Source: JBBDMU01 sp040878115
Lineage (GTDB): Bacteria > Bacteroidota > Rhodothermia > Balneolales > Natronogracilivirgulaceae
Direction: 5' to 3'
DNA: 58,214 bases
Assembly: GCA_040878115.1 (NCBI GenBank)
Contig: JBBDMV010000147.1
Coordinates: 1-58,214 of the forward strand
Shown: one piece after another, positions 18,638-27,415 of the stretch
Numbering within the stretch: the stretch's first letter is position 1
Layout of the letters: the number at the start of each line of letters is the position of its first letter
The notes under the pieces: model-generated
The model's database searches: none
What the model was told of the DNA's origin: nothing
Seen by the model: only the letters and a program-made list of their open reading frames with translations
Made by a program: the position numbers and the translations under genes

Positions 18638-19102
18638 CTATCTCATCCTTCGGGCCCGTATATACCGTTCGCTCCAGTAACGCTCATTCAACGATGAGAT
18701 CATAACTCCCTTAGAAGTGGATGCATGCATAAACCGTTCCTGGTCTATCATTATTCCAACATGCAAGGTTCGACGCCCTGTCTTGAAAAAGACAAGGTCA
18801 CCGGTGGAAGCCCGGCCCCGGCGAATCCTTCGGCCGAAATTTATTTGGTCCCCTGTAACACGGGGGAGTTCGATCCCGAACTGATCATCCATCACAATTT
18901 GGACGAAAGCCGAACAATCAACGCCGCTTTTACTTGATCCACCAAAAAGGTATGGTGTACCCTTCCATTCGTGATAACTGTTGGCCAGTTTTTTTGTAGG
19001 ACTAATAGATGTACATGCACCCAAAAACAAGCAAAAAAACAATAACACTATGCCCCCGTGGCGGCTAAAATTGCTGCTTGTATATAATCCCGGTTGATTC
19101 AA
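18638..19102 (-). CDS. NlpC/P60-family lipoprotein, peptidoglycan endopeptidase
   Basis: A 154-residue predicted lipoprotein related to E. coli NlpC/Spr. The start is TTG (19100-19102), giving a basic N-terminus, a hydrophobic segment (IVLLFFCLFLGAC) and a lipobox. The catalytic cysteine is in GVDCSAFVQ near 62, the histidine in RTLHVGIM near 116, and the third residue in RFMHAST near 127. The core motif PYLFGGSSKSGVDCSAF is intact, so it should cleave peptide stems. It follows metF with a 1-bp gap and is codirectional with it, suggesting cotranscription without functional relatedness. Confidence 0.88.
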   Translation of the reverse strand: MNQPGLYTSSNFSRHGGIVLLFFCLFLGACTSISPTKKLANSYHEWKGTPYLFGGSSKSGVDCSAFVQIVMDDQFGIELPRVTGDQINFGRRIRRGRASTGDLVFFKTGRRTLHVGIMIDQERFMHASTSKGVMISSLNERYWSERYIRARRMR

Positions 19103-19103
19103 C

Positions 19104-20072
19104 TCACGAAACCTTGAGACTTTGACCCAAAGGAAGACTCTCGATAACCTGTATAGCAGGCTGAGGAGTGCCCATTACATAAAAATGTAAACCAGGAACG
19201 CCTGCTTCAAGAAGTTCCATACACTGTTTAATAGACCATTCTATTCCAATTTCTCGCGTATGCTTCGGATCTTTTGCTATTGATTCAGAAAGTTCATCAG
19301 GTATATTAAGAAAAAATACCTTAGGTAAGGATGTTAAATGCTTCTCTAATGTTAAAATTTTCAACCCCGGAATAATAGGGACTGTAATACCGGCAGCCCG
19401 GCATTTATCTACAAATTCAAAAAATGCTTTGTTGTCGTAAAACATCTGGGTTACTATGTAATCGGCGCCGGCATCTACTTTATCTTTAAGCAGTTTTATA
19501 TCCCAGCTTAGGTTAGGTGCTTCAAAGTGCTTCTCCGGATAGCCTCCTACACCAACGCAAAAATCCGTAGGCTCCGCATCTATCAGCCTTTCCAGATAAT
19601 GCCCTTCATTCATCTGGCAGATTTGACCTACCAGATCTTTGGCATACTCATTAATTTGTTTGGTTTTATTATGAGGCTTGGGAGCCCCGTTATCATCACC
19701 ACGAATGGCCAGTACATTATCAATGCCCAGATAATTCAATTCTATGAGAGCATCTTCAGTCTCTTCTTTTGTAAAACCTTTGCAAATCAGATGCGGTACA
19801 GGGTCAACTTTGTATCGGTGCTTTATTGCGGCGCATAGCCCTATCGTGCCTGGTCGTTTACGCTTAACATGACGCTTCACCGCTTGGTTTGGGAGCTCTT
19901 CGTAATATTCCTCTGCAGCATGAGAGGTTACATCAATAAATGGTGGTTTAAAGCGACTGAGTTCGTCTAATGTTTCAAATACTTTTGCAATCGCCCCACC
20001 CCTTTTCGGTGGAATAATTTCAAAAGAGATCAATGGTTCCGTAGCTTTTTTATAATGCTCTGTAACTTTCAT
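19104..20072 (-). CDS. metF: Methylenetetrahydrofolate reductase
   Basis: A 322-residue flavoprotein reducing 5,10-methylene-THF to 5-methyl-THF, the methyl donor for methionine. The N-terminus has FEIIPPKRGG with the catalytic Glu, and further motifs are DVTSHAAEEYYEE, LALRGD-like VLAIRGDD, VGGYPEKHFEAP and DYIVTQMFYDN. Length is normal for the bacterial catalytic domain, without the eukaryotic regulatory tail. About 150 bp separate it from the upstream glycosyl hydrolase gene. It links to the methionine locus at 27-33 kb, although it has no riboswitch that I can see. Confidence 0.94.
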   Translation of the reverse strand: MKVTEHYKKATEPLISFEIIPPKRGGAIAKVFETLDELSRFKPPFIDVTSHAAEEYYEELPNQAVKRHVKRKRPGTIGLCAAIKHRYKVDPVPHLICKGFTKEETEDALIELNYLGIDNVLAIRGDDNGAPKPHNKTKQINEYAKDLVGQICQMNEGHYLERLIDAEPTDFCVGVGGYPEKHFEAPNLSWDIKLLKDKVDAGADYIVTQMFYDNKAFFEFVDKCRAAGITVPIIPGLKILTLEKHLTSLPKVFFLNIPDELSESIAKDPKHTREIGIEWSIKQCMELLEAGVPGLHFYVMGTPQPAIQVIESLPLGQSLKVS

Positions 20073-20221
20073 TAAAATGAACTAACTCTTTTATTTTGGA
20101 TTAATATCATTCAATTTAATATAAATCTGCACCATGAACAATTTGACTTGAGCATCAAGTTCACAACAACGCAATCTAAAAGGGGCATAGAAAGTTCCAT
20201 AGCCAGATAAAACTACGGAAT

Positions 20222-22402
20222 TTACTTAATAACAATTACTTCCCAATTTTTGTCTTTTTCAATTACATCAATTCCCACATCGGTTTTATAACGATAAAGA
20301 TTCAGGGCTAATCGTGAATTACCGATCCGTATATTTTTTATTTCAAGTGTATCCGTAAAAGGTGGTAATAGGGGCCGAACCAAATAAACCTTTCTCTCAA
20401 GAGCGTCAATCTCCATGTTCAAGCAAGATTGAACCATCATATACACCACAGCGACCGACCAGGCTTGCGGAGAACAGGCAACGGGATAAGGTGTCGGGCC
20501 CTGTCCTCTGCGTATATCAAAACCACAATACAATTCCGGAAGGCGCTGAAGTTCGAGAAAAAACGTTGCTTCGAACATCCGTGACATGATATCTACAACT
20601 TTATCCCGAAAGCCATATCTGGCAAGACCAAATGCTATAAGGGCATTATCATGAGGCCAAACGGTCCCGTTATGATAAGACATAGGGTTGTACCGACGGG
20701 CATCGGTGGCCAAGGTCCGTATCCCCCATCCTGAAGCCATTTCATCACTTAATAATGTCTCCGCTAAAACAGGAGCATACTTTTCATCAACTATACCCGA
20801 AAAAAGGCATTGTCCGGCATTAGATGTTTTTACGCGGCAGGGATTTTTATCTTTATCAAGTGCGAGAATAAAGGTACCCAACTCATCATCCCAGAAAGTT
20901 GTGTTGAATCTTTTTTTTAATATGTGTGCCTGGCTTTCCAACTTTACGACAACATCGCTTAAACCCATAGCCTGCGCCAACCCGGCAGCCTTGATTTTGG
21001 CATCGTACACATAACCCTGAACTTCGCAAAGTGCAATGGGTGAATCAGCCAATTTACCATCAGCATGATGAATGGCATTATCAGCGTCCTTCCACCCCTG
21101 GTTGAACAGGCCGGATTTCGATTTGTGATGGTATTCCACAAAACCATCATTATCCAGATCACCATAATCATCAATCCATTTTAAAGCAGCCTCAATGTTC
21201 GGCCAAATAGCTTTAATGAATTTCATGTCGGCGGTTCGTTTGTAATAAGCACCTGCTAAAATAATAAAAAGCGGAGTAGCGTCAACGGTTCCATAATAGA
21301 GTTTATAAGGCACTTCTTTTAAATCGGCCATTTCACCTGAACGTGCTTCATGCATAATTTTCCCCGGTTCAGCATCATGAAAATCGTCGGTATGCTTCGA
21401 TTGCCGGTCTACTAAAAAGCTTAAAACGCCTCTTGCAATATCGGGAGCCGCCCACAAAGTTTCATAAGCCGTAATAATGCCATCCCTCCCGAAAGCGGTA
21501 TTAAACCAGGGGACTCCGGCGTATGGGTATTTGCCATGAGGGGTATCTGTTGTAAGGGCTATTAAATCCGTTCGTGAACGCTTTACCCAGTGATTAAAAC
21601 TTTCATGTGAAGAGTCGATGGATGCAATATTTTCCTTTGCATAGGCTTGTTCGCCAAGAATTTGATTATATCCATTATGATAACCGGGATTATCTATTTC
21701 TTTGTCGCCAACAAGGCACTTGATGGTATTGATTATCGAATATTCCTGATTGGGTTCAAGTGGGATGTAATATATAACCTCATTGCGGGCGCTGACATCA
21801 GGCTGCGGTTCAAAATTTATAACCGTCTTTCGGATGACATTATCCAGGCCCCTGTATTTAAGCAGTATTCTATCAAGATTTCCGTCTTCACCGTTTATTA
21901 TTTCGCCTCTTTTCTTTCTTTTGTAACCGCGAACCTCGAAGATATCTTTAAAATCAGAACCCACTTCGAAAGAAATTTTCAGGTCCATCTTCCATTTGCT
22001 GTGATTATAAAGTTGGACTTTCTCATAATAAATTCCATTTTGAACGAACTTTATTCGCTCTATATGGAGTTTAGCTTTGGCTATAAGCAGCTCTCCATCC
22101 AAAAATATCTCATTATTGGTCAGGTCAACACTCAACACATCATTTTCCATCGAAATAGATGAGTTAAGCAGGGCCGGTTGTTGATCAAACAACTTTAACT
22201 TCAGCAGCGATAAAAATCTCGTTCCTTCATGAAACAGACCATGTGTTTGGGCCACTTCTTGCCTGATATCTCCCCACCGGTCAAAAACAACAAACGTATC
22301 GGCTGAATTCAATGTACGAATTCGGTCGTCGGTTAAAACGGACTCAGCGGTTGTGTATCTTTTGTTTTGGATAAGCTCGGCTGTATCTGCAGTTTTGTTC
22401 AT
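20222..22402 (-). CDS. Amylo-alpha-1,6-glucosidase-like enzyme (glycogen debranching family)
   Basis: A 726-residue protein. The N-terminal 220 residues fit the bacterial debranching-enzyme N-terminal domain (FVVFDRWGDIRQEVAQTHGL followed by EGTRFLSLLKLKLF). The rest is an (alpha/alpha)6 glycosidase with GVPWFNTAFGRDGIITAYE, QGWKDADNAIHHADG and SYHNGTVWPHDNALIAFG motifs. Its likely substrates are alpha-glucans or related storage glucosides. It begins 13 bp after the GT4 gene on the same strand, so the pair is translationally close and likely works on one carbohydrate. No signal peptide is visible. Confidence 0.85.
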   Translation of the reverse strand: MNKTADTAELIQNKRYTTAESVLTDDRIRTLNSADTFVVFDRWGDIRQEVAQTHGLFHEGTRFLSLLKLKLFDQQPALLNSSISMENDVLSVDLTNNEIFLDGELLIAKAKLHIERIKFVQNGIYYEKVQLYNHSKWKMDLKISFEVGSDFKDIFEVRGYKRKKRGEIINGEDGNLDRILLKYRGLDNVIRKTVINFEPQPDVSARNEVIYYIPLEPNQEYSIINTIKCLVGDKEIDNPGYHNGYNQILGEQAYAKENIASIDSSHESFNHWVKRSRTDLIALTTDTPHGKYPYAGVPWFNTAFGRDGIITAYETLWAAPDIARGVLSFLVDRQSKHTDDFHDAEPGKIMHEARSGEMADLKEVPYKLYYGTVDATPLFIILAGAYYKRTADMKFIKAIWPNIEAALKWIDDYGDLDNDGFVEYHHKSKSGLFNQGWKDADNAIHHADGKLADSPIALCEVQGYVYDAKIKAAGLAQAMGLSDVVVKLESQAHILKKRFNTTFWDDELGTFILALDKDKNPCRVKTSNAGQCLFSGIVDEKYAPVLAETLLSDEMASGWGIRTLATDARRYNPMSYHNGTVWPHDNALIAFGLARYGFRDKVVDIMSRMFEATFFLELQRLPELYCGFDIRRGQGPTPYPVACSPQAWSVAVVYMMVQSCLNMEIDALERKVYLVRPLLPPFTDTLEIKNIRIGNSRLALNLYRYKTDVGIDVIEKDKNWEVIVIK

Positions 22403-22415
22403 ATATTCTTAAAAG

Positions 22416-23465
22416 TTATTTAAATGATATCACCCTGGATGCCGCTCTATCGATAAGGGCTTCATAGGATTTTAAATAATTATCAGCCATTTGACTCACG
22501 GTAAAATTATCTTCAAAATACCTGCGGCAGTCGAGCCTGGATATTTGGTCAATATTTTCCACGGCCACCACAGCCTCATCAATCGTGTTCACCCTATATC
22601 CATTTTGGCCAGTCTTGATGAGCTCTTCTACAGACCCATTTTTAAACGCTATGACCGGAGTTCCGCAAGCCATAGATTCCACCATAACCATGCCGAAAGG
22701 CTCGGGCCAGTCAATAGGGAACAGCATGCACAAAGCGTTGCCCAGAAACTCTGCCTTTTGCTCCTCGTTGACTTCTCCAATATATTCCACCAAAGGATCA
22801 TCAAGCTGCCAGGCTATATGATTATTAAAATAATTTTCGTCTTCAGGGTTTATATTCCCGGCAATCTTTAATTTGATGCCCGTTCTCTTTGCAATCTTAA
22901 TGGCCCTGTCTACTCTTTTTACCGGAGATAATCGCCCCACAAATGCCAGGTAATCACCCTTATCGGGGTAATAGGCATATAAATCATCCGGGAAACCATG
23001 ATATACCGTTGATACCCAATATATATGTGGTTGTGGTTTTCGCTGGGCATTTGATATGGAAATAACCGGGATATCGTCAAAGACTTCATATAAACGTTTA
23101 AGGTCCGGTTGATCGAGGCGCCAGTGCAATGTAGTTACATTAGGCGTACCGCCCAGTTTTGAAAATGGATAATGCAGATAATCAATATGGTAATGAATGA
23201 TGTCGAACTCATTAATCCGGTCCTGCACCATTTGCATTTCCACAAAATGATGAGCTATAGGGTCCTGACTTTTCATAGCTCTCAGAGAACGCTCGCAGGG
23301 AGAGATCAACCGGGCGCTCGTTTTTGAATCTCCGGAAGCAAACAATGTTACATCATGGCCCTGCCGGACGAGTTCTTCAGTTAAGTAAGACACAACACGT
23401 TCTGTGCCTCCGTACGATCTCGGAGGTACACTTTGGTATAAAGGGGAAACCTGGGCTATTCTCAT
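22416..23465 (-). CDS. Family 4 glycosyltransferase
   Basis: A 349-residue GT-B fold enzyme. The N-terminus, MRIAQVSPLYQSVPPRSYGG, carries the glycine-rich acceptor-side loop with GGTERVVSYL. The nucleotide-sugar site has AFVGRLSPVKRVDRAI and the EX7E motif EPFGMVMVE about 100 residues further, followed by SMACGTPVIAF. It is paired with the debranching-like enzyme downstream (13-bp gap). Together they suggest synthesis and trimming of a glucoside or polysaccharide, but the donor and acceptor cannot be read from the sequence. Confidence 0.9.
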   Translation of the reverse strand: MRIAQVSPLYQSVPPRSYGGTERVVSYLTEELVRQGHDVTLFASGDSKTSARLISPCERSLRAMKSQDPIAHHFVEMQMVQDRINEFDIIHYHIDYLHYPFSKLGGTPNVTTLHWRLDQPDLKRLYEVFDDIPVISISNAQRKPQPHIYWVSTVYHGFPDDLYAYYPDKGDYLAFVGRLSPVKRVDRAIKIAKRTGIKLKIAGNINPEDENYFNNHIAWQLDDPLVEYIGEVNEEQKAEFLGNALCMLFPIDWPEPFGMVMVESMACGTPVIAFKNGSVEELIKTGQNGYRVNTIDEAVVAVENIDQISRLDCRRYFEDNFTVSQMADNYLKSYEALIDRAASRVISFK

Positions 23466-23626
23466 TCGCTAATATTTAATTTTGATAAACTATACATAAC
23501 CAACGGAATACGTATATGTTGAGCATATTAAAATTTTCACATCGGAATTCATCCAGCCCAGGCTTTTTTACATTTCTTTTATGCTTATTTTTATTGGCCA
23601 TTATTAAATCCTCATCAAGCAAAAAA

Positions 23627-24343
23627 ATGAACCTGTTAGTTAATATCGATCACATTGCTACCCTTCGCAATGCCCGCGGAGAAGGTGTTCCCGATCCTGT
23701 TGAAGGCGCTATCATCAGCGAAAAAGCCGGGGCTGCCGGCATTGTTTTTCATTTGCGTGAAGACCGCCGCCATATTCGTGACGAAGATGCCTGGAGGCTT
23801 GCAAAAACCATAACCGGCTTGGTAGATCTCGAAATGGCAGCGACTGATGAAATGCTGTCCATCTGTCTTCAAATGGAACCTCATGTATGCACTCTGGTTC
23901 CCGAAAACAGACAAGAACTAACCACGGAAGGCGGCTTGCCTATGCCTTCCGTATTTGATGATTACCAAAAACGCGTCATGCCTGCCTTAAAAAAAGCCGG
24001 CATTGCGGTCAGCTTGTTTATTGACCCCGATGAAAAGTCCATTGAACTGGCCCATCGCCTGAAATCCGAAGCTGTTGAATTGCATACCGGGACCTATGCC
24101 AATGCGAAAAATGATCAACAAAGGGCCATCGAACTTGAACGGCTCAGAATGGCCGCCATCTCCGCTCATCAGAAGGGAATGAAGGTCAATGCGGGGCATG
24201 GATTAAATTTCGATAATATTCATCCATTTCTTGATGCCGTTCCCCACCTCAACGATATCAGTATTGGCCATGCTCTCATTAGCGATGCTATCTTCAACGG
24301 GTTAGCGAATTCAGTTTCCCGGCTGGTTGCAATCTTAAAGTAA
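23627..24343 (+). CDS. pdxJ: Pyridoxine 5'-phosphate synthase
   Basis: A 238-residue TIM-barrel enzyme condensing 1-deoxy-xylulose-5-phosphate with aminoacetone-3-phosphate derivatives in vitamin B6 synthesis. ATG 23627 gives the canonical N-terminus LLVNIDHIATLRNARG. An upstream in-frame ATG would add a 37-residue hydrophobic leader, which does not fit this cytoplasmic family. Further motifs are FHLREDRRHI, MEPHVCTLVPE, VSLFIDPDE and VNAGHGLNFDNI. The gene is divergent from the glycosyltransferase. Confidence 0.95.
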   Translation: MNLLVNIDHIATLRNARGEGVPDPVEGAIISEKAGAAGIVFHLREDRRHIRDEDAWRLAKTITGLVDLEMAATDEMLSICLQMEPHVCTLVPENRQELTTEGGLPMPSVFDDYQKRVMPALKKAGIAVSLFIDPDEKSIELAHRLKSEAVELHTGTYANAKNDQQRAIELERLRMAAISAHQKGMKVNAGHGLNFDNIHPFLDAVPHLNDISIGHALISDAIFNGLANSVSRLVAILK

Positions 24344-24451
24344 ACCACCCGTCTCGCCAGCCAGAAGAGTATTTCAATAAATAGAGAGCAATACCCGTTT
24401 ATAATTATCCAATCATAAATAATTGAAATTACTTACTTTATCGAGATAAAA

Positions 24452-24934
24452 ATGAAGAATTATAAATTAAATATCCTTATAGCGCTGGTCTTCCTCGGCA
24501 CAACTTTTATGGGCTGCGACCGTGATGACGATAATGATGTGCCCGAAGAGATGGAGTTCAGCACCACTTTAATCGGTACCGACGAATTTCCCGCTATTTC
24601 AGGCGAGGGCGAGGTTTTCAGTTCTGAAAACGAATTTACGGCCGCTGCTTCCATTAGCGGTGCAGAGCCCCAGGCGGCACATCCCTGGCATGTCCATGAG
24701 GGAACTTGTGCCTCAAGTGGCGCCATTATTGGCCCCCCTGATGATTATTCGCTTTTGGAAGTTGATGATGAAGGAAATGCCGAAACTTCGGTAACTATCT
24801 TCAATACCAGCCTGCGTGAAGATGGCGATTATCATATAAACGTTCATCTTTCTGAAGATGATCTCGATACGATCATAGCCTGCGGCGACTTGAACGGTAA
24901 TGAAAATGGTGATAACGGTGAGGTCAACAACTAG
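24452..24934 (+). CDS. Small CHRD-like secreted lipoprotein
   Basis: A 160-residue acidic protein. The signal peptide LNILIALVFLGTTFMGC ends in a lipobox. The mature domain begins with EFSTTLIGTDEFPAISGEGE and includes HPWHVHEGTCASSG and DYHINVHLSEDD, which match the CHRD (chordin-type) or superoxide dismutase-like fold found in extracellular proteins. The conserved histidines may bind metal, but no active site is proven. It is followed by a terminator and looks monocistronic. Confidence 0.72.
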   Translation: MKNYKLNILIALVFLGTTFMGCDRDDDNDVPEEMEFSTTLIGTDEFPAISGEGEVFSSENEFTAAASISGAEPQAAHPWHVHEGTCASSGAIIGPPDDYSLLEVDDEGNAETSVTIFNTSLREDGDYHINVHLSEDDLDTIIACGDLNGNENGDNGEVNN

Positions 24935-24970
24935 CACTTCATTATAACAGGTCACAAATTACTTTAAAAA

Positions 24971-25002
24971 GGGACACAGATTTATGTCTGTGCCCTTTTT
25001 TT
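24971..25002 (+). terminator. Intrinsic terminator after the CHRD-like gene
   Basis: The arms gggacacaga and tctgtgccc pair with one bulge around a 6-nt loop, followed by a T run. It separates this gene from era, whose start is 25 bp further. Confidence 0.85.
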
Positions 25003-25026
25003 ATGCGCTTCAGCGTATATTGAGAA

Positions 25027-25920
25027 ATGGAAAACAATCAACCTCAGCATAAATCGGGTTACGTAGCCATCATCGGCCTGCCCAATGCCGGCAAGTCAAC
25101 TCTGTTAAACGCCTTTCTGGGCCAGAAACTATCCATCATCACCCCCAAGGCACAGACGACACGCCATCGTATTACCGGAATTTATTCGGACGATAATTCT
25201 CAGATCATATTCCTGGATACCCCAGGCATTATAAATCCAAAGTACAAGCTTCAGGAAGCGATGATGGCCGCCGTTGAAAAAGCCGAACGCGACGCGGATG
25301 TCATTATTCACCTTGTAAGCCCTAAAGATCAACCGGCCTCCCCTGAGATCACAAAAGCACTGAAAGATCTAAAAAAAACCAAGATACTGGCCATCAACAA
25401 AACGGACCTTGTCCCGGAAAAAGATGTCTCTTTAACCATCAAGGACTTAGTTGATGAAATTGATTACACCCATACCATGGGCATTTCCGCACTACAGGGA
25501 ACGGGTATAGAAGAACTGATCAAGCTCATTAAAAGCCTTATGCCTGAAGGTCCGCCCTACTACCCGAAAGACCAGCTTAGCGATCACCCCGAGCGTTTTT
25601 TTATATCTGAAATAATACGCGAGAAGCTATTCTTGCAATTCAAGCAGGAAATTCCTTATTCATGTACTGTAAACATCGTTGAGTACAACGAAACCGAAGC
25701 AAAAGATCAAATTGACGCGGAAATAGTCGTCAACCGGGATTCCCAAAAAGGGATGATCATTGGCAAAAAAGGGGCCGCTATTAAAAAACTTGGCATTGAA
25801 TCACGTCGTGATATTGAATCTTTCCTGGGCAAGGGAGTAAACCTAAAGTTATTCGTCAAAGTCCGCGAAAAATGGAGGGAAAATGACCTGTTTATTAAAA
25901 ATTACGGATATGGCAAGTAA
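25027..25920 (+). CDS. era: GTPase Era, 16S rRNA/30S assembly factor
   Basis: A 297-residue GTPase needed for 30S subunit maturation. The N-terminal G domain has GLPNAGKSTLLN, TTRHRITGIYSDD, the G3 motif DTPG and the G4 motif NKTD. The C-terminal KH domain shows VVNRDSQKGMIIGKKGAAIK, where GKKG is the RNA-binding loop. Length and order are standard. It is followed by about 1.1 kb without any gene. Confidence 0.95.
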   Translation: MENNQPQHKSGYVAIIGLPNAGKSTLLNAFLGQKLSIITPKAQTTRHRITGIYSDDNSQIIFLDTPGIINPKYKLQEAMMAAVEKAERDADVIIHLVSPKDQPASPEITKALKDLKKTKILAINKTDLVPEKDVSLTIKDLVDEIDYTHTMGISALQGTGIEELIKLIKSLMPEGPPYYPKDQLSDHPERFFISEIIREKLFLQFKQEIPYSCTVNIVEYNETEAKDQIDAEIVVNRDSQKGMIIGKKGAAIKKLGIESRRDIESFLGKGVNLKLFVKVREKWRENDLFIKNYGYGK

Positions 25921-25992
25921 AGCTTGTTTCTGAGCAAAATTACTGCGGCTATAGATGTCGAAGCTGTGCCAGAGCGGAAGAGGCTGCTCCAT

Positions 25993-26012
25993 AAAGCATC
26001 CACGCTTCACGA
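25993..26012. repeat. Degenerate copy of the hairpin repeat
   Basis: aagc and gctt flank a tccac loop region, and the right half (tccacgcttcacg) matches the perfect hairpin at 26187. The left arm is mutated, so only a 4-bp stem remains. The surrounding tgctcc context also matches, indicating a diverged duplicate. Confidence 0.4.
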
Positions 26013-26123
26013 AAAGATCAACGCCCGGGGCGTTCGTGCAAGCAGGGCGGGGCAAGAAGAGAGGGCAGGCTCTCCGTCAGGCTTTTCTAATAGCCAGTAA
26101 CGTCTTTGTTATTCCCAGGCCTG

Positions 26124-26223
26124 ACGGGTGCAAGTTCGGCAAGCGCAGACGCTTGCCGAAGCGACAGGCGCCCTGCAAGCAGATGCTCCGTGAAGCCTCC
26201 ACGCTTCACGGAATTGCACCCGT
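26124..26223. repeat. Composite structured element: outer 10-bp stem enclosing two hairpins
   Basis: The outer arms acgggtgcaa (26124-26133) and ttgcacccgt (26214-26223) are perfect complements. Inside lie two perfect hairpins: 26135-26160 (11-bp stem, loop caga) and 26187-26212 (10-bp stem, loop ctccac), with a 4-bp cagg/cctg hairpin between them. The layout is cloverleaf-like. The region matches no structured RNA that I recognise. It may be a transposable repeat, an RNA element, or both. Confidence 0.55.
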
Positions 26224-27060
26224 GAACCCAGCCTTTACAATGAATCCAATGGTTACCAACAACTGTGGCCGATCAGACAGCTGTTGGCTTCTTGTTGCCG
26301 TTGTTGTCCCTTCTAATGTATTATGGAAAAATTGGAACTTTATACAATTTTATCCACATTAGCTGTATTAACAGTAAGATAAGATATATATTTATCGAAC
26401 TTTCCCCTTTAGCTTTGTAGCTCTCTGGATAAAAATATATCCTCCATAAGGCAAGTCTTATTTTTCTCCATAGCTGGATAAGATTTGGCCCGGCCATAAA
26501 TAAACGTTTTTTCAGCCTGCATAAGGGTGAAATCAGGTGTAAACCAGGCTAATAAAGAGGGGCCTTATCTATCTTCAAGGTTGTTTTTTATGCCTTCTCA
26601 TATGTTGGTATTTTGGGAAATGGAGCATAAAAGTAATATTTAGGCCTTTACTCTTGTTTTATAATGATTAAGGAGGGTATAAGTGGGATAATATTTGTAG
26701 ATAGAGTAGCTAGTCCTGTGAATAGTTGGTTTCCAACGCGGGTTACATAGTTTCTCTGTTCATTTTATGGAGGGGCACTAAGGAATATGCAGGAATTAAA
26801 GATTATGCCAAGCCATGGTAACGACATAATATTCTTCAAAAGTCGTGTGTTCTTCCCCATCTTAATAATCTGCTTTATCCTTCCCCGTATATTTTTTAAT
26901 TCACCTTTTTTTGTTGCTTTTCAACGAAAATAAAATTATCATTACTGCAGATACCCAGACAATTTTATTTAGGATCCATGAAATTTATAATGTGCTTTAT
27001 CATCTGTTGTTGTATGCCTGAAATAGGGTAAAGGGTGATTTTGCGTCATTGATTGTTATA

Positions 27061-27094
27061 AGCCCTTCCCGTTCTCGTGAAGGGCTTTTTTTTT
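27061..27094 (+). terminator. Orphan intrinsic terminator upstream of the SAM riboswitch
   Basis: The arms agcccttc and gaagggct pair perfectly and run into a T tract of about nine bases. There is no gene for 1.1 kb upstream. It may end a small RNA, or insulate the riboswitch from read-through. Confidence 0.8.
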
Positions 27095-27123
27095 GGATTG
27101 GTTGATGTTCTTTAAAAATTTAA

Positions 27124-27245
27124 GCTCTTATCGAGAAAGGTGGAGGGACAGGCCCTTTGAAGCCTTAGCAACCGGCTGCGTTTAACCATGTAGTGCCAGG
27201 TGCTAAATCCTGCCTGGTCCGTAAAGGGATTTGGGGAAGATGAGG
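27124..27245 (+). ncRNA. SAM-I riboswitch (S-box) aptamer
   Basis: The S-box core is clear: cttatcgagaaaggtggagg, then gacaggccc, gaagcc and agcaacc, followed by aggtgctaaatcctgc and a closing 3' strand with ggggaagatgagg. SAM binding stabilises the first helix. The 3' strand of that helix (27232-27245) can also pair with cctcttcc, the 5' arm of the downstream terminator. That gives the usual off switch: with SAM the terminator forms, and without SAM transcription proceeds. The controlled gene is metY at 27416. The identity rests on the sequence signature alone. Confidence 0.92.
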
Positions 27246-27261
27246 AAATCCGGTTTTATTA

Positions 27262-27300
27262 AACCTCTTCCGAATCTTTTTTGGGGAGAGGTTTTTTTTT
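27262..27300 (+). terminator. SAM-dependent terminator of the riboswitch
   Basis: aacctcttcc (27262-27271) pairs with ggggagaggtt (27283-27293) with one G-U pair, followed by nine or so T residues. Its 5' arm is complementary to the P1 3' strand of the aptamer, which forms the alternative antiterminator. Confidence 0.85.
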
Positions 27301-27358
27301 GGGGTACAGAACTTATAAATAATGCGAATACAACATAAGAACAACATTTACAGGCTGG

Positions 27359-27376
27359 TACGATCAAAAGATCGTA
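27359..27376. repeat. Small hairpin in the metY leader
   Basis: tacgatc and gatcgta form a perfect 7-bp stem around aaaa, 39 bp before the metY start and downstream of the riboswitch terminator. It may affect translation or mRNA stability; no role is established. Confidence 0.35.
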
Positions 27377-27415
27377 AGGACCAAACTAAACAACAAAAAC
27401 TAAATTCAAAAAACC

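Larger units (their letters stand above)
25921..27060. other. Gene-free region of about 1.1 kb with structured repeats in its first 300 bp
   Basis: No open frame here looks like a real gene. From 25960 to 26225 the DNA is GC-rich and full of hairpins, including the structured element at 26124-26223 and a further hairpin at 26020-26034. From about 26340 to 27060 it is AT-rich, with no recognisable RNA family. The stretch ends in an intrinsic terminator at 27061-27094, so something may be transcribed through it. A tmRNA or RNase P signature was looked for and not seen. Confidence 0.5.

Noticed and set aside
21647..22162. A 171-codon frame antisense to the debranching-like gene.
   Set aside because: Lies wholly opposite a well-supported gene and has no recognisable pattern.
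23516..23626. N-terminal extension of pdxJ that looks like a signal peptide.
   Set aside because: PdxJ is cytoplasmic and starts at the LLVNIDHIATLR segment, which begins right after ATG 23627; the extension is AT-rich non-coding DNA.
25955..26362. A 135-codon frame after era.
   Set aside because: It runs through several hairpins and repeat copies, has a biased Cys/Arg composition and shows no family pattern.
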